Positions 35,864 through 43,798 of a stretch of DNA of 64,000 nt are shown in pieces. Under the pieces are notes generated by a model. That model had not been told where the DNA came from and did not search any database. It worked only from the letters and a program-made list of their open reading frames with translations. This DNA is from Leptospira saintgironsiae (lineage in GTDB: Bacteria; Spirochaetota; Leptospiria; Leptospirales; Leptospiraceae). The stretch's first letter is position 1. Every line of letters begins with the position of its first letter. The DNA lies in the NCBI RefSeq assembly GCF_002811765.1, contig NZ_NPDR01000004.1:62001-126000 (forward strand), read 5' to 3'. The translations under genes and the position numbers were made by a program.

Positions 35864-37249
35864 TTAGGCTGTCCTTTTGATCCTGCTAGCTTCTGCTGCC
35901 AATTCTTCGTGCATCTTTTGTTCGTCATGTTTGAAATTTTTCAGGATATAAAGCCATGCGAGTCCGCAAGGTATCCAGAAAAGGATCGCGATCGTAAATG
36001 CTTGTGTTCTGTCCGGTAACACTGTAAGGATCAATGCTGCCATTGCAGGTCCGAGTCCATTTCCAAGATTATCTGTAAGATTATAAAGAGCGAACATAGA
36101 AGATCTGCTTTTTGGAGGATTCACATTCATGATCAATGCTCTTACATTTGGTCCTGTTACAGAAATAATAATACCTGTAAGAATATTAATAAAAATGAAT
36201 GCAGGGCTTCCTGCTACACTACCTGCATGCAATAAATAGACTGTAGGAAGGATCCCGATCAAGATCATACTCCCACAAAAGATAGGCAATAATGTCTTAT
36301 TTGTATCGTATATTTTTTGGCCTACAATCCCACCGAAAAAGGTTCCGATAAAGATCCCAACTGCGGCAAAGATTACCATGGCTGAGGCCGAATCTTTCGG
36401 CATTCCGTATTGGAATTCGTAATAATCGTTTAAGAATACGAAAAATACTCCCCAAGGCACACATCCTGGGATCCCTTGCATGAAAATACCGATATTACTC
36501 TTGGTAGCGAAAATCGTACGGATATCTTTCCATGTTAAACGAACGGATTCTGAATTAATGTCCGCTGAAACATTTGCCAGTTCCTTTTCCTTTCCGCCTC
36601 TAGCTGGTTCTTTACAGAATAATCCGTAAACAAGCATGAATAGGAAAGAAGGAGCAGCCATATAGATAAAACTTTGTCTCCATCCATTGATTGGATCTTC
36701 AGTTCCTAAGGTTCCTCCTACCAATTGTCCGAGTCCAACTCCTAGTCCCATAGAAAGAGAAAGATAACCTGCTGCAGTAGAGCGAGACTTATCAGAAAAA
36801 TAATCTCCGACAAGAGAGAATAGAAGAGGGAAACTTCCTCCCAAGCCGAAACCTGTTAGAGTTCTGAGGATTAAAAATTCATCGTAATTTCTTGCGAATC
36901 CGGAAAGAAGACAAGGGATCTCTCCCAATAATACTGTTCCGATGACCAAAGGTTTTCTAGGAAATCTTTGAGTAAGATAACCCATATAGACCGAAACAAA
37001 TCCGCCTAAAACGAAGAAACAAATTGGGATCAGTCCGCCCAATTTCCAATCGATCTCATTTTGATCAGTGATCCCGAATGAACCTGCGATGTTTCTGAGG
37101 TTTGGTGCGATCAGGTTTTGGTCCGCGAATAAAAAGAAGGCCATTCCCATAATCATCCAAAAGGCGAGGATCGCGTTTCCTCCATGGGCGGCAAGTTCGC
37201 CTAATCCGAAATATCGAAGCAGGCTTTTTTCCGAGGTCGGTTGAGACAT
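35864..37249 (-). CDS. Major facilitator superfamily transporter
   Basis: 461 residues from ATG 37249, where GGAGAG lies 6 bases upstream; an in-frame ATG 90 bases earlier would add an unlikely hydrophilic leader. Twelve hydrophobic segments fit the MFS, with the loop 2-3 motif region MGYLTQRFPRKPL and GFGLGGSFPLLFSLVGDYF. The stop abuts the TTG start of mtnC, so both are in one operon. Substrate not determinable; similarity in shape to Spinster-type exporters or organic-anion transporters is a guess. Confidence 0.9.
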   Translation of the reverse strand: MSQPTSEKSLLRYFGLGELAAHGGNAILAFWMIMGMAFFLFADQNLIAPNLRNIAGSFGITDQNEIDWKLGGLIPICFFVLGGFVSVYMGYLTQRFPRKPLVIGTVLLGEIPCLLSGFARNYDEFLILRTLTGFGLGGSFPLLFSLVGDYFSDKSRSTAAGYLSLSMGLGVGLGQLVGGTLGTEDPINGWRQSFIYMAAPSFLFMLVYGLFCKEPARGGKEKELANVSADINSESVRLTWKDIRTIFATKSNIGIFMQGIPGCVPWGVFFVFLNDYYEFQYGMPKDSASAMVIFAAVGIFIGTFFGGIVGQKIYDTNKTLLPIFCGSMILIGILPTVYLLHAGSVAGSPAFIFINILTGIIISVTGPNVRALIMNVNPPKSRSSMFALYNLTDNLGNGLGPAMAALILTVLPDRTQAFTIAILFWIPCGLAWLYILKNFKHDEQKMHEELAAEASRIKRTA

Positions 37250-37506
37250 CCAATTCTCTCCACTGTGTTTCTGTTTGATGTCAGCTTCTGTAAGAAGCAC
37301 GTAAAGCGACAGATTGGTGAGGGGAAAAGGAATCGGCAACGAAAATGTGATTTTACTGTGAGAGCTTTGAAAGAAAGGTCAGATTTTAGTCCTAGAACAT
37401 CCTCTTTCTTCTGTTTTGGAATAAATACTTGACCCGACGTTTACTTGTCTATAGCTTCGGTCCGACTACAAGGGATACCGCCCTAACCTAACTGGAGCCA
37501 AACAGC

Positions 37507-38457
37507 ATGGCCTACCAACATAAAGAGTTCTTCTTTCAATCTTCCAGAGACAATACCAAATTATACGGTCAAGCATGGACCAAATCCGGAGCTAATCGTG
37601 TAATTGTTTTTTGTCATGGATTCGGAGAACATAGCGGTCGGTATTCCAACCTCATCCAATATTTTAAGGATAGTGATGTTAACTTTTACGGTTTGGACCT
37701 AAGAGGTCATGGTAAATCGGAAGGTAAAAGAGGTCATGCTTCCGGTTTCGAAGCATTTGTAGATGATCTTGCTGACTTTGTGCATGAGGTTCGCAAAAGA
37801 GAACATAAGGACAAGATACTACTTTTAGGACATTCTATGGGGGGAGTGGTGGTCATCCGCTATGCCTTGGAAGGTATCAACCAGGATTATATCTATGGAG
37901 TTGTGGCCTGTTCTTCTGCATTAAAAATCCCTACTACTCCTTTCCAAAGATTCCAGATCTCCGTGGCTGGTTTCTTACGTAAGATCGCACCTTCTACTAC
38001 CTTGGATGCAAACCTGGATACAAATTTGGTGAGTAGAGATCCAGAAGTGGTCCAAGCTTATATCGATGATCCTATGGTTCACGGTAAAATTTCATTCTCT
38101 ATGGGTTATGAATTGTTCCAACAAGGTGCAATTGCGAATAGAAAGGCTGGGATCTTAAGGAGCCCTATCCTAATTCTGCACGGTTTGGCGGATGGGATCG
38201 CTGATCCGGCCGGAAGTTTGGAATTTTATAATCATTTGGTTTATAAGAATAAAAGAATGAAAACCTATAAGGGTTTCTATCATGAACTTATGAACGAACC
38301 TGCCGGAGAAAGAGAAAAGGTTCTAAAGGATATCAAAGAATTTATGGATTCATTGGTTCCAGAAAGAGCAAAGTCTTCTTCTGCGAAGCCGAGTGCGAAG
38401 AAGTCCTCAAAATCGAAACCTTCTCCTAAAAAGAAAGCAGTAGCAAAGAAGAAGTAA
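37507..38457 (+). CDS. Alpha/beta hydrolase, monoacylglycerol-lipase type, with Lys-rich tail
   Basis: 316 residues. Serine hydrolase of the monoglyceride lipase group: oxyanion motif FCHGFGEHSGRY, LDLRGHGKSEG, nucleophile GHSMGG (Ser110), acid Asp229 in HGLADG and His259 in GFYHELMNE. It would cleave monoacylglycerols or related esters. After residue about 290 a tail [25 protein letters not shown], almost only Ser, Lys, Pro and Ala, follows; Lon in this window ends similarly. A TTGACC-like -35 at 37429 precedes it; a strong terminator follows at 38485. Confidence 0.9.
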   Translation: MAYQHKEFFFQSSRDNTKLYGQAWTKSGANRVIVFCHGFGEHSGRYSNLIQYFKDSDVNFYGLDLRGHGKSEGKRGHASGFEAFVDDLADFVHEVRKREHKDKILLLGHSMGGVVVIRYALEGINQDYIYGVVACSSALKIPTTPFQRFQISVAGFLRKIAPSTTLDANLDTNLVSRDPEVVQAYIDDPMVHGKISFSMGYELFQQGAIANRKAGILRSPILILHGLADGIADPAGSLEFYNHLVYKNKRMKTYKGFYHELMNEPAGEREKVLKDIKEFMDSLVPERAKSSSAKPSAKKSSKSKPSPKKKAVAKKK

Positions 38458-38484
38458 CACTGGCTGGAAATAAAAGCCATACCA

Positions 38485-38519
38485 CAAAAAGCCTGACCCG
38501 CAAAGGTCGGGCTTTTTTT
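38485..38519. terminator. Strong bidirectional intrinsic terminator
   Basis: AAAAAGCC-T-GACC pairs with GGTC-G-GGCTTTTTTT around a short loop, with A-run on the left and T-run on the right. It lies between convergent genes and can stop both the lipase transcript and the minus-strand gene at 38518. Confidence 0.88.
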
Positions 38520-39543
38520 ATTCCTTTCTCAATCTATAAGTGATCGTAAAAGATAGGAAAAATAAGAAAGAAAGAATTCCAATTACACCATAGATCGTTT
38601 TCTCGGTGGAGACGAATATACTTCCATTATTAATTTCTCTTTCCTGGTTCGCAGTCTCGTTGATCGGTTCTCCACCTATTACAGAAAGAGTAATCTCATA
38701 CTGAGGCCCCGCATAACTAACTATATTCGAATTCACATCGGGAGGAGCGTCCACAGAAACGGGACGTGTGCCCTTCTGCCCAATAAAAGAAACCTGCATA
38801 TCCTTAGGCTTAGAGAAAATCACCTTCTCTCCTTCTTGGTTCTCAAATAGTAATCTATCTTTGAATTGAGTAGGGGACAGATTGGTAGAAGGGATCACGT
38901 AACTCACAAATAGCTGAGAAGTTCCAGGAAGGATCGCTCTATCAATTACCCAACCATTTTTACCTTTAGTCAATTGGATTGGGATCGCCATTTTATTTGT
39001 GCTCTGGGTTAGTTGAGCGCTTACCTCTAAAGCTCCTTCAGGCACATAAACTTCTAGTGGATCATTAGGATTTTGGAAACTTTTAGGTGGGATCGTATTA
39101 TTTGTTAGAATAGATACTTTAGAAATTACTAATGCTTCTTTTTCTCTTACTACTTGGAGAAGTGATTTTGTTTTAACTACGGAACGATCCAGAGTTTTAT
39201 CATAAACTGTGACCTCTTGTGGTCGGGACCTCATCATTGGTACCGGAGGGATCATCTTATTATAATTTACTCCGTTGTAAGTCACTTGAAGCAGAATTGG
39301 AAGTCCATCAGGAGCATCGATCTTAGGAAGTTTGAAACTTCCTCTTACTGGACCTTGGTCAGGAAGAGGCAAAGGCATCATCTGTCTTTCTAAAGCGAAG
39401 AGGCGGATACCTTCTGCGGACCCTGGTCCGCCTGTACTTCCATTTTTAAGGACAATCTGTAGTTCTAATTCCTCCCCAAACAAGGGAGATAGGCTAAAAC
39501 ATATAAAAAGAGAAAAGAATAGGATTAGAAATTTCTTCTTCAT
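38518..39543 (-). CDS. Secreted, C-terminally membrane-anchored protein of unknown function
   Basis: 341 residues from ATG 39543 (an in-frame TTG at 39555 is the alternative). Signal peptide MKKKFLILFFSLFICFSLSPLFG. The body is beta-rich with several Gly/Pro-rich strands (GIRLFALERQMMPLPLPDQ, VYVPEGALEVSAQLTQ, SQLFVSYVIPS), and one membrane segment near the C terminus (TIYGVIGILSFLFFLSFTITY) ends in RLRKE. This gives a periplasmic domain anchored to the inner membrane. Family not recognised. Confidence 0.78.
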   Translation of the reverse strand: MKKKFLILFFSLFICFSLSPLFGEELELQIVLKNGSTGGPGSAEGIRLFALERQMMPLPLPDQGPVRGSFKLPKIDAPDGLPILLQVTYNGVNYNKMIPPVPMMRSRPQEVTVYDKTLDRSVVKTKSLLQVVREKEALVISKVSILTNNTIPPKSFQNPNDPLEVYVPEGALEVSAQLTQSTNKMAIPIQLTKGKNGWVIDRAILPGTSQLFVSYVIPSTNLSPTQFKDRLLFENQEGEKVIFSKPKDMQVSFIGQKGTRPVSVDAPPDVNSNIVSYAGPQYEITLSVIGGEPINETANQEREINNGSIFVSTEKTIYGVIGILSFLFFLSFTITYRLRKE

Positions 39544-39690
39544 GGACGATTCCAATGTTTCTTATCCCCTGAAAAAGGGAAAGTCTTTCCGTTCTGATTC
39601 TTGTATCCGAAAACTCTAAAATTGTGGACGAATGTGAGGAATTTCGTTAGAAAGGAAGGCCAAGAGTGATATAAATAGAAAGAGGCCGCC

Positions 39691-40776
39691 TTGAAATTAT
39701 TCAAAAGAATCCTTCTGGTTTTGCTAAGTGTTTTCGCGTTATTACTTCTGTTAGTTTATTTTTCCACATTCCATCCATCAGACTTGGAATCAGTACAAGT
39801 AAAATGTGAAGAAGGTGCTCCAAGCCTGGAGTCCTCAGAACAGATCAAAGTATTCTCTTGGAACGTACAATATTTCGCAGGAAGAAATCGTGTATTTTGG
39901 TATGATGTTCCTAACGAAACTGGACCAGATACCGGTCCATCCAGAGAAGAGATCGAATCTACTCTCAAAAAAGTAGCGAATGTCATCTTAGAAAGAGATC
40001 CTGATTTTGTTTTATTCCAAGAAGTGGATGATGGAGCTAAAAAAACTTACTCCGAAAATCAATCAGAAAGAATTCTCCCTTTGCTCTCTGATAAATACCC
40101 ATGCCAGACAGAAGCGTTTTATTGGAAGGCAGGTTTTGTTCCTCATCCGAAGATCATGGGCCCTGTTGGAATGAAGCTGACTATATTCAGTAAATATAAA
40201 ATTCTTTCTGCTTCTCGCCATCAGCTTCCTACTCCTCCTGCAGATCCTATCACTAAACAATTACAATTAAAACGTGCGATCTTAGAAGCTTCTATAGATG
40301 TAAAAGATAAACAACCTTTGGTTCTTTTAAATACACATTTGGATGCATTCTCCATGGGAACTGATACAATGCAAAGACAGGTTGCATTTATAGAGAACTT
40401 ATTGGAAAAATTAGATTCTGAAAAATCGGAATGGGTTTTAGCAGGAGATTTTAATCTTCTTCCTCCAGGTTTTTCCAGAAAACACTTACATCCTAACGGA
40501 GCTTATTATTATAGCGACGATGAGGAAATTTCTCCCTTGTTCAAAAAATGGAATTCAACTGTAAGTTTGGAAGAATTGAACGGACCAAACCAGGAAAAAT
40601 TTTATACTCATGTGCCTAACGATCCTCAAATTGCAAAACCGGATAGAACCATAGATTATATGTTCTATTCTAAAGGTTTAACTAAGAAAGAATATAAAGT
40701 ATTAAAAGAAGGGGAGGCCTTGGAATCCAGTGACCATCTTCCTTTAGAAGGAACCTTCTCCTTGGAATCTCGTTAA
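39691..40776 (+). CDS. Membrane-anchored endonuclease/exonuclease/phosphatase (EEP) family protein
   Basis: 361 residues from a TTG start, AGAGG 5 bases upstream. One N-terminal membrane segment (ILLVLLSVFALLLLLVYF) anchors a periplasmic EEP fold: FSWNVQYFAG, FVLFQEVDD (metal Glu), LNTHLDAF, LAGDFNLLPPGF (Asp, Asn) and SSDHLPLEG (Asp, His). Such enzymes hydrolyse phosphodiesters in nucleic acids, phospholipids (sphingomyelinase-like) or inositol phosphates. The extracytoplasmic location favours a lipid or phosphoester substrate over DNA; this is inference. Confidence 0.87.
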   Translation: MKLFKRILLVLLSVFALLLLLVYFSTFHPSDLESVQVKCEEGAPSLESSEQIKVFSWNVQYFAGRNRVFWYDVPNETGPDTGPSREEIESTLKKVANVILERDPDFVLFQEVDDGAKKTYSENQSERILPLLSDKYPCQTEAFYWKAGFVPHPKIMGPVGMKLTIFSKYKILSASRHQLPTPPADPITKQLQLKRAILEASIDVKDKQPLVLLNTHLDAFSMGTDTMQRQVAFIENLLEKLDSEKSEWVLAGDFNLLPPGFSRKHLHPNGAYYYSDDEEISPLFKKWNSTVSLEELNGPNQEKFYTHVPNDPQIAKPDRTIDYMFYSKGLTKKEYKVLKEGEALESSDHLPLEGTFSLESR

Positions 40777-40845
40777 TCCGGCCGGACAAATCCTTGCTCT
40801 TTTCTTAGAGGGCAAGAATTTGGAAAAAAACGAAGATAGGGCATT

Positions 40846-41304
40846 ATGAGACCGTTTAAAATTCTGGGAGTGCAGCAAATCGCAGTCGGCGGAGATAGTA
40901 AGGATAAACTTAAAAAGTTTTGGGTAGATACTCTCGGATTGCAAAACATTGGTTCTTTTAGAAGTGAAAAAGAGAACGTAGATGAGGATATCCTACAGAT
41001 GGGCAAGGGTCCTTACGCTGTAGAAGTAGATATCATGGAGCCTGTGGATCCAAGTAAAAGTCCGAAAGTGAATGATCCTAAATTGAATCATATCGGACTT
41101 TGGGTAGATGATATTCGCAAAGCAGTCGAATGGTTAAGCGCTCAAGGAGTTCGTTTTACTCCTGGTGGGATCCGCAAAGGTGCTGGTGGTCACGATGTGA
41201 CTTTTATCCATCCAAAAGGAAATGAAGAATTTCCACTTAGTGGAGAGGGGGTTCTTGTAGAACTCGTGCAAGCTCCTAAAGAAGTGATCGAAGCATTAGG
41301 CTAA
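40846..41304 (+). CDS. VOC-family (glyoxalase/bleomycin-resistance fold) protein
   Basis: 152 residues. Paired beta-alpha-beta-beta-beta units with [35 protein letters not shown] and VELVQAP, like glyoxalase I or methylmalonyl-CoA epimerase relatives. Metal ligands would be the early Gln/His and LNHIGL His. The window also has mgsA, which makes methylglyoxal, 18 kb away, but no direct link is shown. A strong terminator follows. Confidence 0.82.
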   Translation: MRPFKILGVQQIAVGGDSKDKLKKFWVDTLGLQNIGSFRSEKENVDEDILQMGKGPYAVEVDIMEPVDPSKSPKVNDPKLNHIGLWVDDIRKAVEWLSAQGVRFTPGGIRKGAGGHDVTFIHPKGNEEFPLSGEGVLVELVQAPKEVIEALG

Positions 41305-41309
41305 AGATC

Positions 41310-41340
41310 AAAAAAAGGATCTCTTCGGAGATCCTTTTTT
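41310..41340. terminator. Strong intrinsic terminator with TTCG tetraloop
   Basis: AAAAGGATCTC and GAGATCCTTTT pair perfectly around TTCG, with A-run and T-run flanks. It lies between the convergent VOC gene and the adenylate cyclase gene, and likely ends the long minus-strand operon too. Confidence 0.92.
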
Positions 41341-41349
41341 ATATTATAA

Positions 41350-42816
41350 TTATTTAACACCTTGTAGGAAGTAAGTGTGCATCGGGCCTTTTCCTTTTAC
41401 CTCGATCACATTCCTATCTTCGAAATTATATTTATCTTTTAAGGAAAGATAAACTGATTCAGAAACATGGATCCTTCCTGTGGCTCCATGAGATTCCATA
41501 CGAGAAGCAGTGTTTACTGAATCACCCCAGAGATCGTATACGAATTTGTTTTTTCCGATCACTCCGGCAACAACCTCTCCAGTATGAAGACCGATACGAA
41601 CATTAAATTCGAATTCTAACTCAGGTTTTAATTCATCCAAACGATGTATCATGTCGAGGGCTGCCTGGGCCGCTTTATGTGCATGATCTTCTGTTGGGAC
41701 TGGAATCCCGCCTGCCAACATATAACAATCGCCTATTGTTTTAATTTTTTCTAATTTATATTTATCGGCGATCACATCGAATTCTGTAAAAATACGATTT
41801 AAGATCTCCACTAGTCTTGTGGGAGTTTGGATCTTAGTGGTGAGTTTTGAAAATCCAACTATATCAGCAAAGAGTACGGTGGAAGAAGGAAAATAATCTG
41901 CGATAACACCTTCTCCTCCTTTTAAACGATCCGCAATACTTCTAGGTAGAATGTTTAAGAGTAAATTTTCGGACTTCTGTCTTTCTTCTTCTATACTCTT
42001 GTTCAAGACTTCGATCTTTTCCAAAGAGTCTTTTAATTCTTTGTTCCTTTTGGAAAGAGTTCTATAGGCATCCGCGTTATCCACACCGATTGCCACATAG
42101 TTAGCCAAAGTCCTAAGAATATTCAGCTGATTAGGCTGGAATGCATTTTTAGAATAACTGTGAACTGTAAGAATTCCGATCAGACGTTCTTCTACTTTAA
42201 GAGGAAAGTATAATGCTGATTGGGAATTTTCGCCGAAATGTTTTCTGATATCAGATAAATAATTCGGATAATCCTTTTCGATATCCAGAGTGATCAGTTC
42301 TTTTTGTTGTTTTACACAATAAGAAGAAGGGTTATCTTCTTCTAAAGAATCTACGGAAGGAGCCGGGACGTATCTTCCGTCTATTACGCAAAACTTATAT
42401 TTGATCTCTTTCTTTTCTTCGTCGTAAGTTCCGAATGCTAGAACATCCATAGGAACGATAGACTTAGTATTTTCATAAACTGATTGTATAATAACTTTGG
42501 GTTCAAGGGAAGAAGTGATGATCTTTCCGATCTCTGTTACAAGTTTGAGGTCCATATAAGCGGCCTCTAACATTATATTAGAATCAGTTAATGCTTCTTG
42601 GGTTTTGAGAAGTCTATGCTGGGTGGAGTCCCCGATCTTCATAATCTTTGAAGATTGTTTAAGAAGGGACTCGTAGGATCCTACTATGGTTTTTAATTTT
42701 AGTTTAGGATCCTCTTTGGTATTCGAATCTTCTAAAAAAGACTGAGCGTCCGAGAGAAGTTTAAATTCCTGCTCGAAAAAAGTATTTTGTTCTTTCGAAG
42801 TTTCGTTCTTTTCCAC
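41350..42816 (-). CDS. GAF-containing class III adenylate cyclase
   Basis: 488 residues. A helical N terminus, a GAF domain at about 100-250 (FGTYDEEKKE, ALYFPLKVEERLIGILTVHS), a coiled coil about 255-300 (LLLNILPRSIADRL), then a class III cyclase domain at about 310-485. Metal Asps are 318 (LFADIVGFS) and 363 (TIGDCY). Lys359 and Asp428 are in the positions that select adenine, and Asn435 and Arg439 contact ribose and phosphate, so cAMP is the likely product. It is the last gene of the Sia-like operon, 21 bases after siaC, in the place of the Pseudomonas diguanylate cyclase SiaD. Confidence 0.92.
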   Translation of the reverse strand: MEKNETSKEQNTFFEQEFKLLSDAQSFLEDSNTKEDPKLKLKTIVGSYESLLKQSSKIMKIGDSTQHRLLKTQEALTDSNIMLEAAYMDLKLVTEIGKIITSSLEPKVIIQSVYENTKSIVPMDVLAFGTYDEEKKEIKYKFCVIDGRYVPAPSVDSLEEDNPSSYCVKQQKELITLDIEKDYPNYLSDIRKHFGENSQSALYFPLKVEERLIGILTVHSYSKNAFQPNQLNILRTLANYVAIGVDNADAYRTLSKRNKELKDSLEKIEVLNKSIEEERQKSENLLLNILPRSIADRLKGGEGVIADYFPSSTVLFADIVGFSKLTTKIQTPTRLVEILNRIFTEFDVIADKYKLEKIKTIGDCYMLAGGIPVPTEDHAHKAAQAALDMIHRLDELKPELEFEFNVRIGLHTGEVVAGVIGKNKFVYDLWGDSVNTASRMESHGATGRIHVSESVYLSLKDKYNFEDRNVIEVKGKGPMHTYFLQGVK

Positions 42817-42837
42817 TTGTTCCGCACGAAAGAAATC

Positions 42838-43212
42838 TTATTTATAAGATTTCATTTTGAAAGGCAGGGACAAATCGGAAGAGAATTCTTCTCCGGTTTC
42901 CTGCATGTCTTCGTCGTCTTCTTTATAAAGCCACTCGACTTCTACCTTTCCACCTTTGTCATGATATTTCTGGAGGTTGTCCAAAATATCCATGATCACT
43001 TTGGAAGAACTGGTATTAAAATAATCCATTTGAAAACGGAACTGGATCTGTTTGTTTGCAGTTTGGATTGCAGACAACCAATCAAAGACTGGTTTATAAA
43101 ACGCCATTGCGTTTTCCGGATAAGATTCTCCGATAATTTCTGCGAGCCCCTTATCTGATTCTAAGATGATTTCCGGTGAAGTTTTAGTCTGTTGTATATG
43201 TAAGGATTCCAT
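42838..43212 (-). CDS. siaC: SiaC-family (DUF1987) regulatory phosphoprotein
   Basis: 124 residues. It matches the SiaC pattern: SPEIILESDKG, IGESYPENAMAFYKPVFDWL, and the STAS-like phosphosite region FNTSSSKVIMDILD, where Thr67 corresponds in place to the Thr phosphorylated in Pseudomonas SiaC. In that system SiaB phosphorylates SiaC, SiaA dephosphorylates it, and free SiaC activates its cyclase. Here the gene is 2 bases after siaB and 21 before an adenylate cyclase gene, so the cyclase is the natural target; that is inference. Confidence 0.85.
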   Translation of the reverse strand: MESLHIQQTKTSPEIILESDKGLAEIIGESYPENAMAFYKPVFDWLSAIQTANKQIQFRFQMDYFNTSSSKVIMDILDNLQKYHDKGGKVEVEWLYKEDDEDMQETGEEFSSDLSLPFKMKSYK

Positions 43213-43214
43213 GA

Positions 43215-43766
43215 TTAGTTTTCCTTCGTAAAGAATGCGGAGATTGTAAAAAAGGACAGTTTGTTATCCAATTTGTCGAAACGAAACACCAGAGGTCCGT
43301 CTGACTTCCTGGCGATATCGATTAATCCCACACCTGCTCCTTTGCTATCTTCCGGCCTCTCCGATCTAAGTTGCTGTTGGTAGAAGGACTTTAATTCGTC
43401 CTTACTCATGGAGTTGATTTTTTGGATCCTTTCGGTCAAAAATTCGATCTTCTCGTTTAGTACCAAATTTCCCGAAGCAACATGGTAGCCAACCGAATTT
43501 TCCCTAACTATGAGGATCCCTACGCCTGCTTCTTTCTGCTCTTCGTTAATTTTTCGTTCAGCGGAGTAGTGCAGCATATTTTGCGCTAGTTCAATAAATA
43601 CCGCGAAAATTTTCTTTATTTTCGATTCCGTGCTCAAAGAAGTCCGGATCATAGATCCTAACTCAGTTAGAACTTCCTGGGACAGTCTGCCCTTAAAGGA
43701 TACGAGCAGATTGTATTCGCTGGTTTCCTGATAAGTCTTAAATAGATTTATGACTTCATTTTCCAT
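43215..43766 (-). CDS. siaB: SiaB-family GHKL-type kinase
   Basis: 183 residues from ATG 43766 with AAGGA upstream; an ATG three codons earlier at 43775 is an alternative but too close to that site. Numbering from 43775: the N-box FIELAQNMLHYS has Glu62 and Asn66, and the G-box SKGAGVGLIDIARKS is near 144-158, as in SpoIIAB-like serine/threonine kinases. It should phosphorylate the SiaC protein encoded 2 bases downstream. A second copy of the same family lies at 55357-55896. Confidence 0.85.
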   Translation of the reverse strand: MENEVINLFKTYQETSEYNLLVSFKGRLSQEVLTELGSMIRTSLSTESKIKKIFAVFIELAQNMLHYSAERKINEEQKEAGVGILIVRENSVGYHVASGNLVLNEKIEFLTERIQKINSMSKDELKSFYQQQLRSERPEDSKGAGVGLIDIARKSDGPLVFRFDKLDNKLSFFTISAFFTKEN

Positions 43767-43798
43767 CTTCAGCATCTTCCTTTTTCAGAAACATCTCC

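Noticed and set aside
41350..42816. Guanylate cyclase
   Set aside because: Lys359 and Asp428 are the adenine-selecting pair; guanylate cyclases normally have Glu and Cys-like residues there.
43215..43766. Anti-sigma factor of the SpoIIAB/RsbW type
   Set aside because: No sigma factor gene is near, while a DUF1987 target and a PP2C partner are adjacent, which fits SiaB better.
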